Below, one piece after another: positions 14,896 through 22,923 of a DNA stretch of 24,397 nt (the first letter of the stretch is position 1; every line of letters begins with the position of its first letter). The translations under genes and the position numbers were made by a program. Origin of the DNA: Desulfuromonadales bacterium (GTDB taxonomy: Bacteria > Desulfobacterota > Desulfuromonadia > Desulfuromonadales > UBA2294). The stretch is from contig JACUTX010000012.1 of assembly GCA_014859615.1 (NCBI GenBank), positions 1 through 24,397 of the forward strand. Direction: 5' to 3'. The notes below the pieces were generated by a model. That model was not told where the DNA came from, did not search any database, and worked only from the letters and a program-made list of their open reading frames with translations.

Positions 14896-15804
14896 GTGGT
14901 TACTGCTGTTTTTCAAGCATCGGCTCAGAACCGTTTTTTTGAGTCGGTGGCATCATCATCAGGCAGAGAAAAAGTGGAATCCGCTCTGGAACAAATAACG
15001 GAAAGTTATCAGAACGTTTTTATCCTTTCTGACGCAACCGGTGAAACCGCAGAAAAGATGGTCATGGCGGCTCTCTCCCAGTTCACAAACCGGGAAATTC
15101 GCCTGAAGAGATTCAGTCATATCCGGACCAAAAATTCTGTTTATGAAGTTTTGGATGAGGCGCTGAATCAACAAGCGCTGGTTATCTATACGACGGTTAA
15201 TCGCCAGATGTCACGGATGATCCATGATGAGTGCAGCTCTCTCGGTCTGCCGAGCCTCGATCTGATTACACCCTTGCTGATGCAGTTATCTGAGTTCATC
15301 GGGCGTGTTCCAGGTGAAACGCCCGATCTTCTTCACGGTGTGGATGATGCCTACTTCAAACGGGTAGAAGCGCTTGAATTTACAATCAAGCACGACGATG
15401 GGCAGGATGTCCGCCATCTGGAAAAAGCTGATATTGTTTTAACCGGCATCTCCCGAACCAGTAAAACACCGCTCTCTGTCTATCTGGCTCACCGTGGATG
15501 GAAGGTTGCAAACGTCCCGTTGGTTAAAGGTGTCGAACCGCCGTCTGAGCTGTTTGCCGTCGACCCATCACGGGTGGTCGGTTTGACAATTGATCCGCAA
15601 CGTCTTGGTGAGTTGCGTGCAGCACGGTTACGCAACCTGGGGCAGGATTCGAAGTTGGCGTACGCTGATTATGAAGAGATTCTCGAAGAACTCAATTTTT
15701 CCAAAAAACTGTTCCGTCGAAACTCCTGGACCATCCTTGATGTGACCGGCAAAGCGGTAGAAGAGACAGCTAACGAAGTTCTGGTAAAACTAAAACTTAA
15801 ATAA
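14896..15804 (+). CDS. Pyruvate phosphate dikinase / PEP synthase regulatory protein (bifunctional kinase-phosphorylase, DUF299)
   Basis: A member of the PpsR/RP1 family, which inactivates PEP synthase or PPDK by ADP-dependent phosphorylation of a threonine and reactivates it by phosphorolysis. The family N-terminus appears as VFILSDATGETAEKMVMAALSQF (41-63). The P-loop-like GISRTSKT (184-191) and the following TPLSVYLA are diagnostic. The target enzyme is not in the window. The assigned GTG at 14896 gives 302 residues, with about 38 residues before the conserved start. A later GTG (14947 or 14974) would give a more usual length of about 275-285, so the start is uncertain. Confidence 0.92.
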   Translation: MVTAVFQASAQNRFFESVASSSGREKVESALEQITESYQNVFILSDATGETAEKMVMAALSQFTNREIRLKRFSHIRTKNSVYEVLDEALNQQALVIYTTVNRQMSRMIHDECSSLGLPSLDLITPLLMQLSEFIGRVPGETPDLLHGVDDAYFKRVEALEFTIKHDDGQDVRHLEKADIVLTGISRTSKTPLSVYLAHRGWKVANVPLVKGVEPPSELFAVDPSRVVGLTIDPQRLGELRAARLRNLGQDSKLAYADYEEILEELNFSKKLFRRNSWTILDVTGKAVEETANEVLVKLKLK

Positions 15805-15869
15805 TTCATTCTTATTGTTACGCCGTCATTTTTCGAGCAGCTTTATTTATAATCATGGAGGATGTAGAG

Positions 15870-16541
15870 ATGAAAATACTGGTTGTCGAAGACGAGAAGA
15901 AGGTCGCCAGTTTCATTAAGCGTGGACTGGAAGAAGAGGGGTACACCGTCGAGTTGGCTCAGGATGGTGAAGAGGGATTGAAGATGATCGAGGGAGGGAG
16001 CTATGATCTTATCCTGATGGATCTTATGCTCCCTAAAATGGACGGCTTGCAGGTTATTCGGCAAATGCGTGCGCAGAGTGTACGGACTCCGGTACTCTGT
16101 CTGACCGCCAAGGATAAAGCGGACGACATTGTCTCCGGCCTCGATTCTGGAAGTGATGACTATCTTACCAAACCGTTTGCCTTTATAGAACTGCTGGCTC
16201 GTGTTCGGGCCCTGATCCGGCGCGGTTCGAGCGAGCGGGGCGCGGAGCTGACGTTCGCCGATCTGCGTATTGATCCGGTCAGCCATAAGGTTTGGCGTGC
16301 ACAGACAGAGATCGATCTGACCTCCAAAGAGTATGCACTCCTCGAATATATGATGCAGCATCCGAACGAGACCCTGACCCGGAGCATGATCGCTGAGCAT
16401 GTTTGGGATTACACTTTTGATTCCTTTACCAATATCATCGACGTCTATGTGAACTACCTGCGCAAGAAGGTTGATCGCGACTTTGAGAAAAAGCTGATTC
16501 ATACTGTTCGGGGAATCGGGTACGTCCTCAAGGAGGGGTAA
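15870..16541 (+). CDS. OmpR/PhoB-family response regulator
   Basis: A 223-residue regulator. Residues 1-120 are the receiver: acidic pair E7-D8 in VVEDE, phospho-acceptor D51 in ILMDLMLP, T79 in LTAK, and K101 in YLTKPF. Residues from about 130 are the winged-helix DNA-binding domain, ending VNYLRKKVDRDF...VRGIGYVLKEG. It resembles the CusR/CopR-like subgroup, but no metal-related gene is nearby. ATG 15870 has GGAGG eight bases before it. An in-frame ATG at 15855 is less likely. Its stop is immediately followed by the TTG of the kinase gene. Confidence 0.95.
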   Translation: MKILVVEDEKKVASFIKRGLEEEGYTVELAQDGEEGLKMIEGGSYDLILMDLMLPKMDGLQVIRQMRAQSVRTPVLCLTAKDKADDIVSGLDSGSDDYLTKPFAFIELLARVRALIRRGSSERGAELTFADLRIDPVSHKVWRAQTEIDLTSKEYALLEYMMQHPNETLTRSMIAEHVWDYTFDSFTNIIDVYVNYLRKKVDRDFEKKLIHTVRGIGYVLKEG

Positions 16542-17969
16542 TTGTTCCTTGGTTCAATCCGTCAGCGGATAACAGCATGGTACTTTCTGTCTCTTATCCT
16601 GATTCTGCTGGCGGTCAGCATCTTCTGGTATCTGATCCTGTCGCACACTCTGATTCTGCAGATTGACAAGAGCCTGCAAGAGACCGCCGATATTGTCGAA
16701 ATTGGCCACTTGCAGCAGCTTGGTGTCATTGATGCGGAACAAGCGTGCGCGATTCTCGAAGTATACAGCTACAGTCAGGATTGGCTCGGTTATGTCCAGC
16801 TGCGTGACCCGGCAGGGAATCTTGCCTGTATTATTCAGGGAGTCAATGGTGCGCCTCTCCCTTTTAGTGCAGAAGCGCAAAAATCAGTCCAATCCGGTGT
16901 TGCGCATTATGAAACGGAATCCGAATTTTCCTCTTTTCCGATCCGGATCCTCTCCGTTCCGATCTATCGTCAAAAAGAGATTGTTCGTGTTTTACAGGTA
17001 GGACAAAGTTCCTTCGGGGTGCAGCAGATTCTCAGCGATCTGCGCGCCATCTCCTTTTTTCTCAGCCCGATTGTTGTGCTGATGCTGACCGCTTTTGGCT
17101 GGTTTCTGGCCGGAAAAGTCCTCTCCCCGATTGTCGATATTACCGCGACTGCACAAAAAATAACCGCCGAAAAACTGAACCGACGTCTCCCCGTCAGCGA
17201 AGCTGATGACGAGATCGCCCAGCTGGCACAAACCTTCAATTTAATGCTTGCCCGTCTGGAAGAGTCATTTTTGCGTATCCGGCAGTTTTCCGGTGATGCC
17301 TCACATGAACTGCGCACGCCATTGGCGATTATCAAGGGTGAGACCGAAGTTGCACTCCGATGGGCCAAGAATGAGGCAGAACTGCGCATGGCTCTGGAGT
17401 CGAATCTCGAAGAGATCGACCGCATGGAACGGATTGTCAGCGACCTCCTCTCACTGGCCCGCAGCGATGAATCAAAGCTTCATCTCGATATTGCCAGCTT
17501 CAGCCTGACTGATCTTCTGCAGGATATCTGGATGAGTGGAAAAGTTCTGGCGGAGCAGTCGGGGCATACGGTCCATCTCGATCATGCCGTTACTTCAGAA
17601 ATTTATATCAATGGAGATCAGCTGCAACTCTATCGGGTCATGATCAATATTCTGACAAATGCTTTAAAATATACCCCCGCAGGCGGCCGTATCGATATTC
17701 GACTCTCCGTGCAGGACGAGTGTGCCCTGATCCAGCTCAGCGATACCGGTCTGGGGATCGCCCCGGAAGAGCTTCCACACATTTTTGAACGTTTCTACCG
17801 TATCGATTCAGCCCGGAACCGGGATCAGGGGGGGACGGGTCTCGGCTTAGCGATCGTCAAGGCGATCGTCGCAGCGCATGACGGAACAGTCTCTGTTGCG
17901 TCCGTTGTTGGTCAAGGATCAACCTTCTCCATCTCCCTCCCCTTAAGCGGTCCGGTATTAAAAATTTAA
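16542..17969 (+). CDS. Membrane sensor histidine kinase (EnvZ/CusS type)
   Basis: A 475-residue inner-membrane kinase, partner of the regulator before it. Order: TM1 at 12-36, periplasmic sensor domain at about 40-168, TM2 at 170-192, HAMP at about 192-245, HisKA with phospho-acceptor H255 in GDASHELRTP, then ATPase motifs NILTNALKYTPAGG (N box), DTGLGIAPEE (G1), HIFERFYR and GGTGLGLAIVKAI (G2). It starts at TTG 16542, directly after the regulator stop. The strong AGGAGG at 16531-16536, five bases before it, supports this unusual start. The periplasmic domain is not recognisable. The next gene is a periplasmic protease, so an envelope-stress signal is a reasonable inference. Confidence 0.95.
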   Translation: MFLGSIRQRITAWYFLSLILILLAVSIFWYLILSHTLILQIDKSLQETADIVEIGHLQQLGVIDAEQACAILEVYSYSQDWLGYVQLRDPAGNLACIIQGVNGAPLPFSAEAQKSVQSGVAHYETESEFSSFPIRILSVPIYRQKEIVRVLQVGQSSFGVQQILSDLRAISFFLSPIVVLMLTAFGWFLAGKVLSPIVDITATAQKITAEKLNRRLPVSEADDEIAQLAQTFNLMLARLEESFLRIRQFSGDASHELRTPLAIIKGETEVALRWAKNEAELRMALESNLEEIDRMERIVSDLLSLARSDESKLHLDIASFSLTDLLQDIWMSGKVLAEQSGHTVHLDHAVTSEIYINGDQLQLYRVMINILTNALKYTPAGGRIDIRLSVQDECALIQLSDTGLGIAPEELPHIFERFYRIDSARNRDQGGTGLGLAIVKAIVAAHDGTVSVASVVGQGSTFSISLPLSGPVLKI

Positions 17970-17989
17970 TCCGCCTGAGCCTCTCTTTG

Positions 17990-18018
17990 CACCGCTGTTG
18001 ACAACACTCTCAGCGGTG
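17990..18018. repeat. Perfect 8-base inverted repeat around the degP -35
   Basis: CACCGCTG (17990-17997) and CAGCGGTG (18011-18018) are exact reverse complements separated by 13 bases that contain the -35 TTGACA. There is no T tract after it, so it looks more like a protein-binding site than a terminator, although it could also form a hairpin. Confidence 0.6.
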
Positions 18019-18026
18019 ATTAAATA
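17998..18026 (+). promoter_or_regulatory. Sigma-70 promoter of degP
   Basis: Consensus TTGACA (17998-18003), exactly 17 bases, TAAATA (18021-18026). Transcription would start near 18033, leaving about 60 bases of leader with an AAAGGA site before ATG 18093. So degP can be expressed independently of the two-component genes. Confidence 0.75.
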
Positions 18027-18092
18027 GAGACGGACATTTGCCCATCAGTCGGCTGCTTAGCGTACGGCCGTAGTCAGGAAAGGATAATTATC

Positions 18093-19484
18093 ATGTCGTG
18101 GTATAAGATCTTTCTGTCATTTTTGTACACAATTTTGTTTATCTGCTTAAGTGCGACGACGTCGTTGTCGGCGTTACCTGAATTTGTCGATATGGCACAG
18201 AAGTTAAAACCGACAGTTGTTAATATTAATACGACAACGACAACCAAGCTTCAACCGTTTGGCCGCCCCGGGCAGGGGGGGCGGGGGAACGAGCTTTTCG
18301 ATGAATTTTTTGATCGATTTTTTGGCGGGCAACAGAACGGAACGCGCGAGAGGCATTCTCTCGGCTCGGGGTTTGTCATCGATGCACAGGGACATATTGT
18401 AACAAACGCTCATGTGATCGACGAGGCGGATGAGATTAATGTCACTCTTTCAGATGGACGATCTCTCTCTGCGATCGTTGTCGGCGCTGACAAAAAGCTC
18501 GACCTCGCCCTCTTGAAAATCGAAGCTGGAAATTCGTTACCGATTGCCCGTCTGGGTGATAGCGATGCGCTTAAAGTCGGTGAGTGGGTGCTGGCGATCG
18601 GGAACCCGTTCGGCCTTGAGCAGACCGTAACAGCCGGAATCGTCTCCGCCAAAGGGCGCGTGATCGGCGCCGGTCCGTATGACGATTTTATTCAGACCGA
18701 TGCCTCGATCAATCCGGGGAATTCAGGCGGGCCCCTGTTTAATACCGCTGGCGAGGTGATCGGTATCAACACCGCTATCATTGCCCGGGGGCAAGGGATC
18801 GGTTTCGCTATCCCGGTGAACGTTGCACGCCTGGCGATTTCCCAACTTAAGGAGACGGGGCAGGTGACACGCGGCTGGCTCGGTGTCTCGATCCAGGTCG
18901 TTGATGAGAATCTGGCAGAATCTCTTGGTCTCGATGCGGTTGGAGGGGCCCTGGTCACTGAAGTTTTCACCGGTTCTCCAGCAGAAAAAGCCGGCTTCAG
19001 GCGACAGGATGTCATCGTCGCTTTCAACGGTACGACGATAGAGCATGTCCGTGATTTACCACGAATTGTAGCGGCTACTCCGGTTGGAGAGACCGTCAAG
19101 GTGACAGTGATTCGCAACGGAAAAAAAGTCAGATTGCAGGCTGTCGTCAGCAAGATGGATGAAGAGCAGGCGCCCGTCGCTTTGAATCAGCAACCGGGCA
19201 ACTCGCCGGCCGGGATCGTTGTTGCCGATATCACCCCGGAACAGGCCGACAGATTTGGAGTGACACCGGGGAAAGGGGTCATTATTACCAGGATTGACCC
19301 AGGCTCGGCGGCAGTCAGTGCAAATTTGCGGCCGGGTGATGTCATTCTGGAAATCAATAGTCGATCGATCACAACGGCAAAGGAATTCCAGCAAATGCTG
19401 GCCCGACTGAAAGGGAAGAAGCCTTTACTGCTGGTTAAGCGGGGGAAACAGTTTCACTATACGACCTTTTTGGTCACCCCATAA
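18093..19484 (+). CDS. degP: DegP/HtrA-type periplasmic serine protease (Do family)
   Basis: A 463-residue exported protease/chaperone for misfolded envelope proteins. A signal peptide (residues 1 to about 26, ending SLSA) is followed by the trypsin-like domain with catalytic triad H107 (TNAHVI), D137 (KKLDLALLKI) and S211 (INPGNSGGPLF). Two PDZ domains follow, at about 262-350 (GWLGVSIQVV) and 372-463 (GVIITRIDPGSAA). The flexible LA-loop region has a Gly/Arg-rich stretch (FGRPGQGGRGN) and FDEFFDRFFGG, usual in this family. DegP and DegQ-type names cannot be separated by sequence alone. It lies downstream of a two-component pair with its own promoter. Confidence 0.95.
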   Translation: MSWYKIFLSFLYTILFICLSATTSLSALPEFVDMAQKLKPTVVNINTTTTTKLQPFGRPGQGGRGNELFDEFFDRFFGGQQNGTRERHSLGSGFVIDAQGHIVTNAHVIDEADEINVTLSDGRSLSAIVVGADKKLDLALLKIEAGNSLPIARLGDSDALKVGEWVLAIGNPFGLEQTVTAGIVSAKGRVIGAGPYDDFIQTDASINPGNSGGPLFNTAGEVIGINTAIIARGQGIGFAIPVNVARLAISQLKETGQVTRGWLGVSIQVVDENLAESLGLDAVGGALVTEVFTGSPAEKAGFRRQDVIVAFNGTTIEHVRDLPRIVAATPVGETVKVTVIRNGKKVRLQAVVSKMDEEQAPVALNQQPGNSPAGIVVADITPEQADRFGVTPGKGVIITRIDPGSAAVSANLRPGDVILEINSRSITTAKEFQQMLARLKGKKPLLLVKRGKQFHYTTFLVTP

Positions 19485-19502
19485 TGTCCGGTGGGAGGAT
19501 TC

Positions 19503-19597
19503 AAGTCAACGTCGACTTTTTAAGTCTATAGCTATCCCGACGGGTAGCCTGACATCAATCAGTGTAACTTACAGGTACTCTGTGTGCATTCACACAG
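19503..19597. repeat. Cluster of three inverted repeats between degP and the NarX-type kinase gene
   Basis: Three hairpin-forming repeats: AAGTC/GACTT (19503-19518, followed by TTT, possibly a weak degP terminator), GCTATCC/GGGTAGC with loop CGAC (19531-19548), and CTGTGTG/CACACAG with centre CATT (19580-19597). The last reads TGTGT-N6-ACACA, close to a CRP/FNR-family half-site pattern. No good sigma-70 promoter is visible in this 149-base gap. Confidence 0.5.
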
Positions 19598-19633
19598 TGC
19601 GCTCTCTGGATCGCTGTGCTAGATTCTCCAGTT

Positions 19634-21001
19634 ATGAAACTTACCCTGAAACATCAGATAATTCTCGCCCCGACGGTCGTTCTGTTATTGATGGCGTTGC
19701 TGCTCGGGTTTATGCAGTACAGTTACTGGGAGCTGACCCAGAAAAGAGAGGCGGCCAAACAGCTTGGCACTGTTTTTATGGCGCTTGGAGAGGCTGATCT
19801 GGCGACACAGAGAATTTACAGGCTCTCGGTTCTGCTTGGTCGAGAGCCGCTTATCGATGGTTCCAGAGTTACAGAACTGAAAATGCTGCACGATCATCTC
19901 GCACAGTCTACCGAGCGGATCAGCCGTAACCTCGAAATGCCGAAACGGGACCAGAGTCGTCTGCGTGAAACGGTAGAACGTCTCGATCCTGTTCACGGTT
20001 TTGATGCTGAGCGATTTGTCGATGCTATCAACGATCTGCGCCCTCTTTTTATCGGTTTTTCCGAGCAGATGCAGCGGCGGAGGGCTGAACTTCTCAATGT
20101 TAACTCCAATGACATCGACGAATTGGTTGCTCAAACAACCTTAGTCTCAATCGTTTTTCTGGGGGCGGCATTTGTCCTCGGTGTTTTTCTCTCTCTCTCT
20201 CTTTCCCGGCGGATTTTATGGCGCATCAAGAGTCTGTCCGAGAGTGCCCGGCGGATTGCAGCCGGGGAGCTGATTCCGCCTGCACCACCGGAAGAGATTC
20301 ACGATGAGCTGGATGAATTGACCTTATCTATCAGCCGGATGTCCGACAAGTTGATCCGTGTGGTCAGTGCTGAAAAGCTTCTGGAGGGGGCCGAGGACGA
20401 GAGACGTCGGCTCGCCATGGATATTCATGATCAGACCCTGGCGGATCTCGCTTCGATCAAGCGCGGACTAGAAAAGCTGAAACATGAGTCAAAATGCGCC
20501 AATGAAGCTTCTTTGCTTGAAGCTGAGATGATTCGAGCCATCAGTAATCTGCGTGAAGTCATGGATAATCTGCACCCGCAGACCCTCGACATTCTTGGCC
20601 TCGGCGCAGCGCTTGAATCGCATCTGGAACGACATTTCAGCGACACCGGGCTTCCCGGGTATCATTATGTTCAGACCGACAGGGTCGACCTGATCAAACT
20701 CTCTCGATCGGTCAGTCTGGCTCTTTATCGCATCACCACCGAAGCGGTGCACAATGTTGTCCGTCATGCTGGCGCCAATCGTTATGAAGTTCTGCTCGAT
20801 GTAGTCGATCACCATTTCACTCTTTCTGTCGAAGATAATGGTAAAGGGTTTGATTATAGACAGGTCGCCGAAGGAGACCATCGTGGATTGCGTAATATTT
20901 GCGAGCGAGCCAACGCTATCGGTGCTAAAGTCTGCTGGAAACCGTCGCGTTTTTCGAGCGGTACGCGATTTGAGTTGAATTTGCCGCTTGAGGAGAAATA
21001 G
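19634..21001 (+). CDS. NarX/DegS-type sensor histidine kinase (HisKA_3)
   Basis: A 455-residue membrane kinase. TM1 lies at 9-30, a helical periplasmic domain at about 31-165, TM2 at 166-190, and HAMP at about 190-243. The HisKA_3 dimer helix reads EDERRRLAMDIHDQ with phospho-acceptor H265. The ATPase domain has ALYRITTEAVHNVVRHA, DNGKGFD and HRGLRNICERANAIGA. The ligand is unknown. It lacks an obvious P-box, so nitrate sensing should not be assumed. ATG 19634 gives a natural N-terminus (MKLTLKHQ), but its ribosome site is poor. A GTG at 19616 with GGA before it is an alternative. The regulator gene starts two bases after the stop. Confidence 0.93.
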   Translation: MKLTLKHQIILAPTVVLLLMALLLGFMQYSYWELTQKREAAKQLGTVFMALGEADLATQRIYRLSVLLGREPLIDGSRVTELKMLHDHLAQSTERISRNLEMPKRDQSRLRETVERLDPVHGFDAERFVDAINDLRPLFIGFSEQMQRRRAELLNVNSNDIDELVAQTTLVSIVFLGAAFVLGVFLSLSLSRRILWRIKSLSESARRIAAGELIPPAPPEEIHDELDELTLSISRMSDKLIRVVSAEKLLEGAEDERRRLAMDIHDQTLADLASIKRGLEKLKHESKCANEASLLEAEMIRAISNLREVMDNLHPQTLDILGLGAALESHLERHFSDTGLPGYHYVQTDRVDLIKLSRSVSLALYRITTEAVHNVVRHAGANRYEVLLDVVDHHFTLSVEDNGKGFDYRQVAEGDHRGLRNICERANAIGAKVCWKPSRFSSGTRFELNLPLEEK

Positions 21002-21003
21002 TC

Positions 21004-21750
21004 ATGCAGGAACGGATTCAGATCATTGTTGCCGAGGATAATCCGAAAGATTTTGAATTTCTTGAGGTTCTGTTATCCGAATGGGATCTGCACCCGCTGG
21101 TGGTACGCGCTCCGAATGGACTGGAAGCGCTCGCCCTCGCCCTGAAGCAAGAGAACCCACTGGTCATCAGTGATATTCAGATGCCGGAGATGAACGGGGT
21201 CGAGTTCGCACGGCGTTTATGGGAGAAAAAGCCGGCAGCGCGCATTGTGTTCTGGAGCCAGTTCAAGGACGAAATGTATGTCCGCTCCCTGCTGAAGATT
21301 GTTCCGCCGGAGACCGTTTACGGTTATATCCTGAAGTCGAATACGAAAGAGCGGATTCTTTCCGCAATCCAGACGGTTTTATACGATGAGCAGTGCTGGA
21401 TCGACCCCGAAGTGCGCAAGGTGCAGGGGGTGACCGGGCACAGACAGACAGCTCTCTCCGATATCGAATACGAGGCGCTGGCCGACATTTCACTCGGCTT
21501 GACTGATAATCTTATCGCCCAGCGCCGTTATTTATCGCGTCGCGGGGTACAGAGTCGCCTGAATTCACTCTACAGCAAACTTGCTATCGACCAGGAACAG
21601 TTTCATAGTGACAAGTTCGGTGATGCCCTGAATTTGCGTAATCGAGCTGTTGCCGTCGCCCTGCGTCGTGGTCTGATCAATTCTTTCGAGCTTGAAAAGG
21701 AAGAGGCCGAGTTTCAGAAATGGTACGCACGCTTCACGCGCTCGAACTGA
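21004..21750 (+). CDS. NarL/LuxR-family response regulator (HTH divergent)
   Basis: A 248-residue regulator paired with the kinase before it. The receiver has the acidic pair E11-D12 in IVAEDNP, phospho-acceptor D57 in VISDIQMPEMNG, S85 in FWSQF, and K111 in YILKS. The C-terminal part from about 147 (LSDIEYEALADISLGLTDNLIAQR) is a LuxR-type HTH with a modified recognition region (YLSRRGVQSRLNSLYSKL). After it lies a C-terminal tail of roughly 55 residues, longer than usual. A good GAGGAG site precedes the ATG, overlapping the end of the kinase gene. Confidence 0.92.
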   Translation: MQERIQIIVAEDNPKDFEFLEVLLSEWDLHPLVVRAPNGLEALALALKQENPLVISDIQMPEMNGVEFARRLWEKKPAARIVFWSQFKDEMYVRSLLKIVPPETVYGYILKSNTKERILSAIQTVLYDEQCWIDPEVRKVQGVTGHRQTALSDIEYEALADISLGLTDNLIAQRRYLSRRGVQSRLNSLYSKLAIDQEQFHSDKFGDALNLRNRAVAVALRRGLINSFELEKEEAEFQKWYARFTRSN

Positions 21751-21775
21751 TTCATCCCCCTCATCAGGGATCAAC

Positions 21776-22888
21776 ATGATTGAAAATCGCCCGGTAACAC
21801 CATTACGCACCGTTAAAATCTCCCGTCATGAGCTTCGAGCCATGGCTCGTCTGGTTTATACCGTTGAGCGTCTCTCTGCTCTTTCCGCATACCGCGCGGC
21901 ACTTCTGCACGAACTACCGGAGGTAGCCCGGTTTAACCCCGGTCACGCTTCGGTCATGATGGGGTACGATTTCCATCTCGGAGCCGATGGCCCGAGTCTT
22001 ATCGAAGTCAACACCAACGCCGGGGGCGGATTACTTGCACTGCAAGCAGCTTCCCCACTAAGCGAAACCGCTTTTGTCACACTCGACAGGCGGCTTAAGG
22101 CCCGTTTGCGCCGGATGTTTGCCAATGAAATTCGTAACTTTTCAGCTGGCCGCAGCGCTCAGCCGACAAATGTGGTGATCCTGGATGAAGAGCCGGATTC
22201 ACAGTTTCTTTATCCGGAAATGCAAGCCTTTTACAATTTTTTTGTGGAGTGGGGGTGTTCTGCGGCTATCGCTGATCCAAAGGAGTTACTGGCTGGCACA
22301 GAAGGTGTCTGGCATCAAGGGAAACGGGTCGATTTAATTTACAATCGACACTGCGATTTTTACCTTGAAACGGCGGTACTTTCCGGCCTGCGGCAGGCGT
22401 ATCTGCAAAAAACCGTCTGTCTGACTCCAAATCCGTTTTATTATGGACTTCAGGCTGACAAGCGGCGACTCTGCTTCTGGTCCGACCCTGAAGCGCTTGC
22501 GAAGGTCGGTCTTGATCAAACTGGAATCGACCTGTTGCAAAGTCTGGTGCCAAAAAGCCGGATGTTTGGTTCTTTCGACCCGGCTCTCCTCTGGGCTGAG
22601 CGTAAACAGTGGGTTTTCAAGCCTGCAACCCAGCATGCCAGTCGTGGCGTTCTGGTCGGCGCTAAAATGACCCGAAATCGCTATCAGGAGCTCACCGCTG
22701 ACACCATCGTCCAGCGTTATGTCCCCCCCTCTATAAACACCTTGGGTGAGAATCAATTCAAAACAGATTTTCGTCTCTTCACTTATCGAAACGGACTGCT
22801 CGGCATCGCTGCGCGTCTCTATCGTGGACAGGTCACCAACCTGCGGACTGAAGGGGGTGGATTTGCAGCCGTCAGCTTGTCTGACTAA
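21776..22888 (+). CDS. Probable circularly permuted ATP-grasp enzyme, substrate unknown
   Basis: A 370-residue cytosolic protein, no signal peptide or membrane span. I do not recognise a named family, but the motifs fit ATP-grasp ligases. The N-terminal part has SLIEVNTNAGGG (74-85). The middle has DLIYNRHCDFYLE (186-198) and NPFYYGLQADKRR (219-231). The C-terminal part has FKP (281-283), SRGVLVG (289-295) as the ATP loop, QRYV (313-316) as the hinge, DFR (331-333), AARLYRGQVTN (345-355) and EGGG. This order resembles circularly permuted ATP-grasp proteins of the glutathionylspermidine-synthetase type, which join a carboxylate and an amine. It starts 26 bases after the regulator, with AGGGA before ATG 21776, so it is probably co-transcribed with the two-component pair. 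Confidence 0.7.
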   Translation: MIENRPVTPLRTVKISRHELRAMARLVYTVERLSALSAYRAALLHELPEVARFNPGHASVMMGYDFHLGADGPSLIEVNTNAGGGLLALQAASPLSETAFVTLDRRLKARLRRMFANEIRNFSAGRSAQPTNVVILDEEPDSQFLYPEMQAFYNFFVEWGCSAAIADPKELLAGTEGVWHQGKRVDLIYNRHCDFYLETAVLSGLRQAYLQKTVCLTPNPFYYGLQADKRRLCFWSDPEALAKVGLDQTGIDLLQSLVPKSRMFGSFDPALLWAERKQWVFKPATQHASRGVLVGAKMTRNRYQELTADTIVQRYVPPSINTLGENQFKTDFRLFTYRNGLLGIAARLYRGQVTNLRTEGGGFAAVSLSD

Positions 22889-22923
22889 AACCGCCGGATA
22901 TGAATCACGTTTTTAGTCTTTTA
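22883..22923 (+). terminator. Probable terminator after the ATP-grasp gene
   Basis: GACTAAAA (22883-22890, containing the stop codon) pairs with TTTTAGTC (22911-22918), and CG pairs extend the stem after one mismatch. TTTTA follows. The stem is A/T rich, so strength is uncertain. Confidence 0.5.

Noticed and set aside
15870..17969. Copper-responsive CusRS/CopRS assignment for the first two-component pair
   Set aside because: The regulator resembles that subgroup, but no metal transporter or metal-binding gene is nearby and the sensor domain has no recognisable metal motif.
17990..18018. Inverted repeat as terminator of the histidine kinase gene
   Set aside because: No T tract follows, and the repeat is embedded in a strong promoter, so an operator fits better.
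19531..19597. Possible riboswitch (for example cyclic-di-GMP class) before the NarX-type kinase gene
   Set aside because: Two hairpins are present, but I find no conserved core of any riboswitch class I know, and no expression platform with a T tract.
19634..21750. Nitrate sensing (true NarXL)
   Set aside because: No nitrate P-box is visible in the sensor domain and no nitrate or nitrite reduction gene is in the window.
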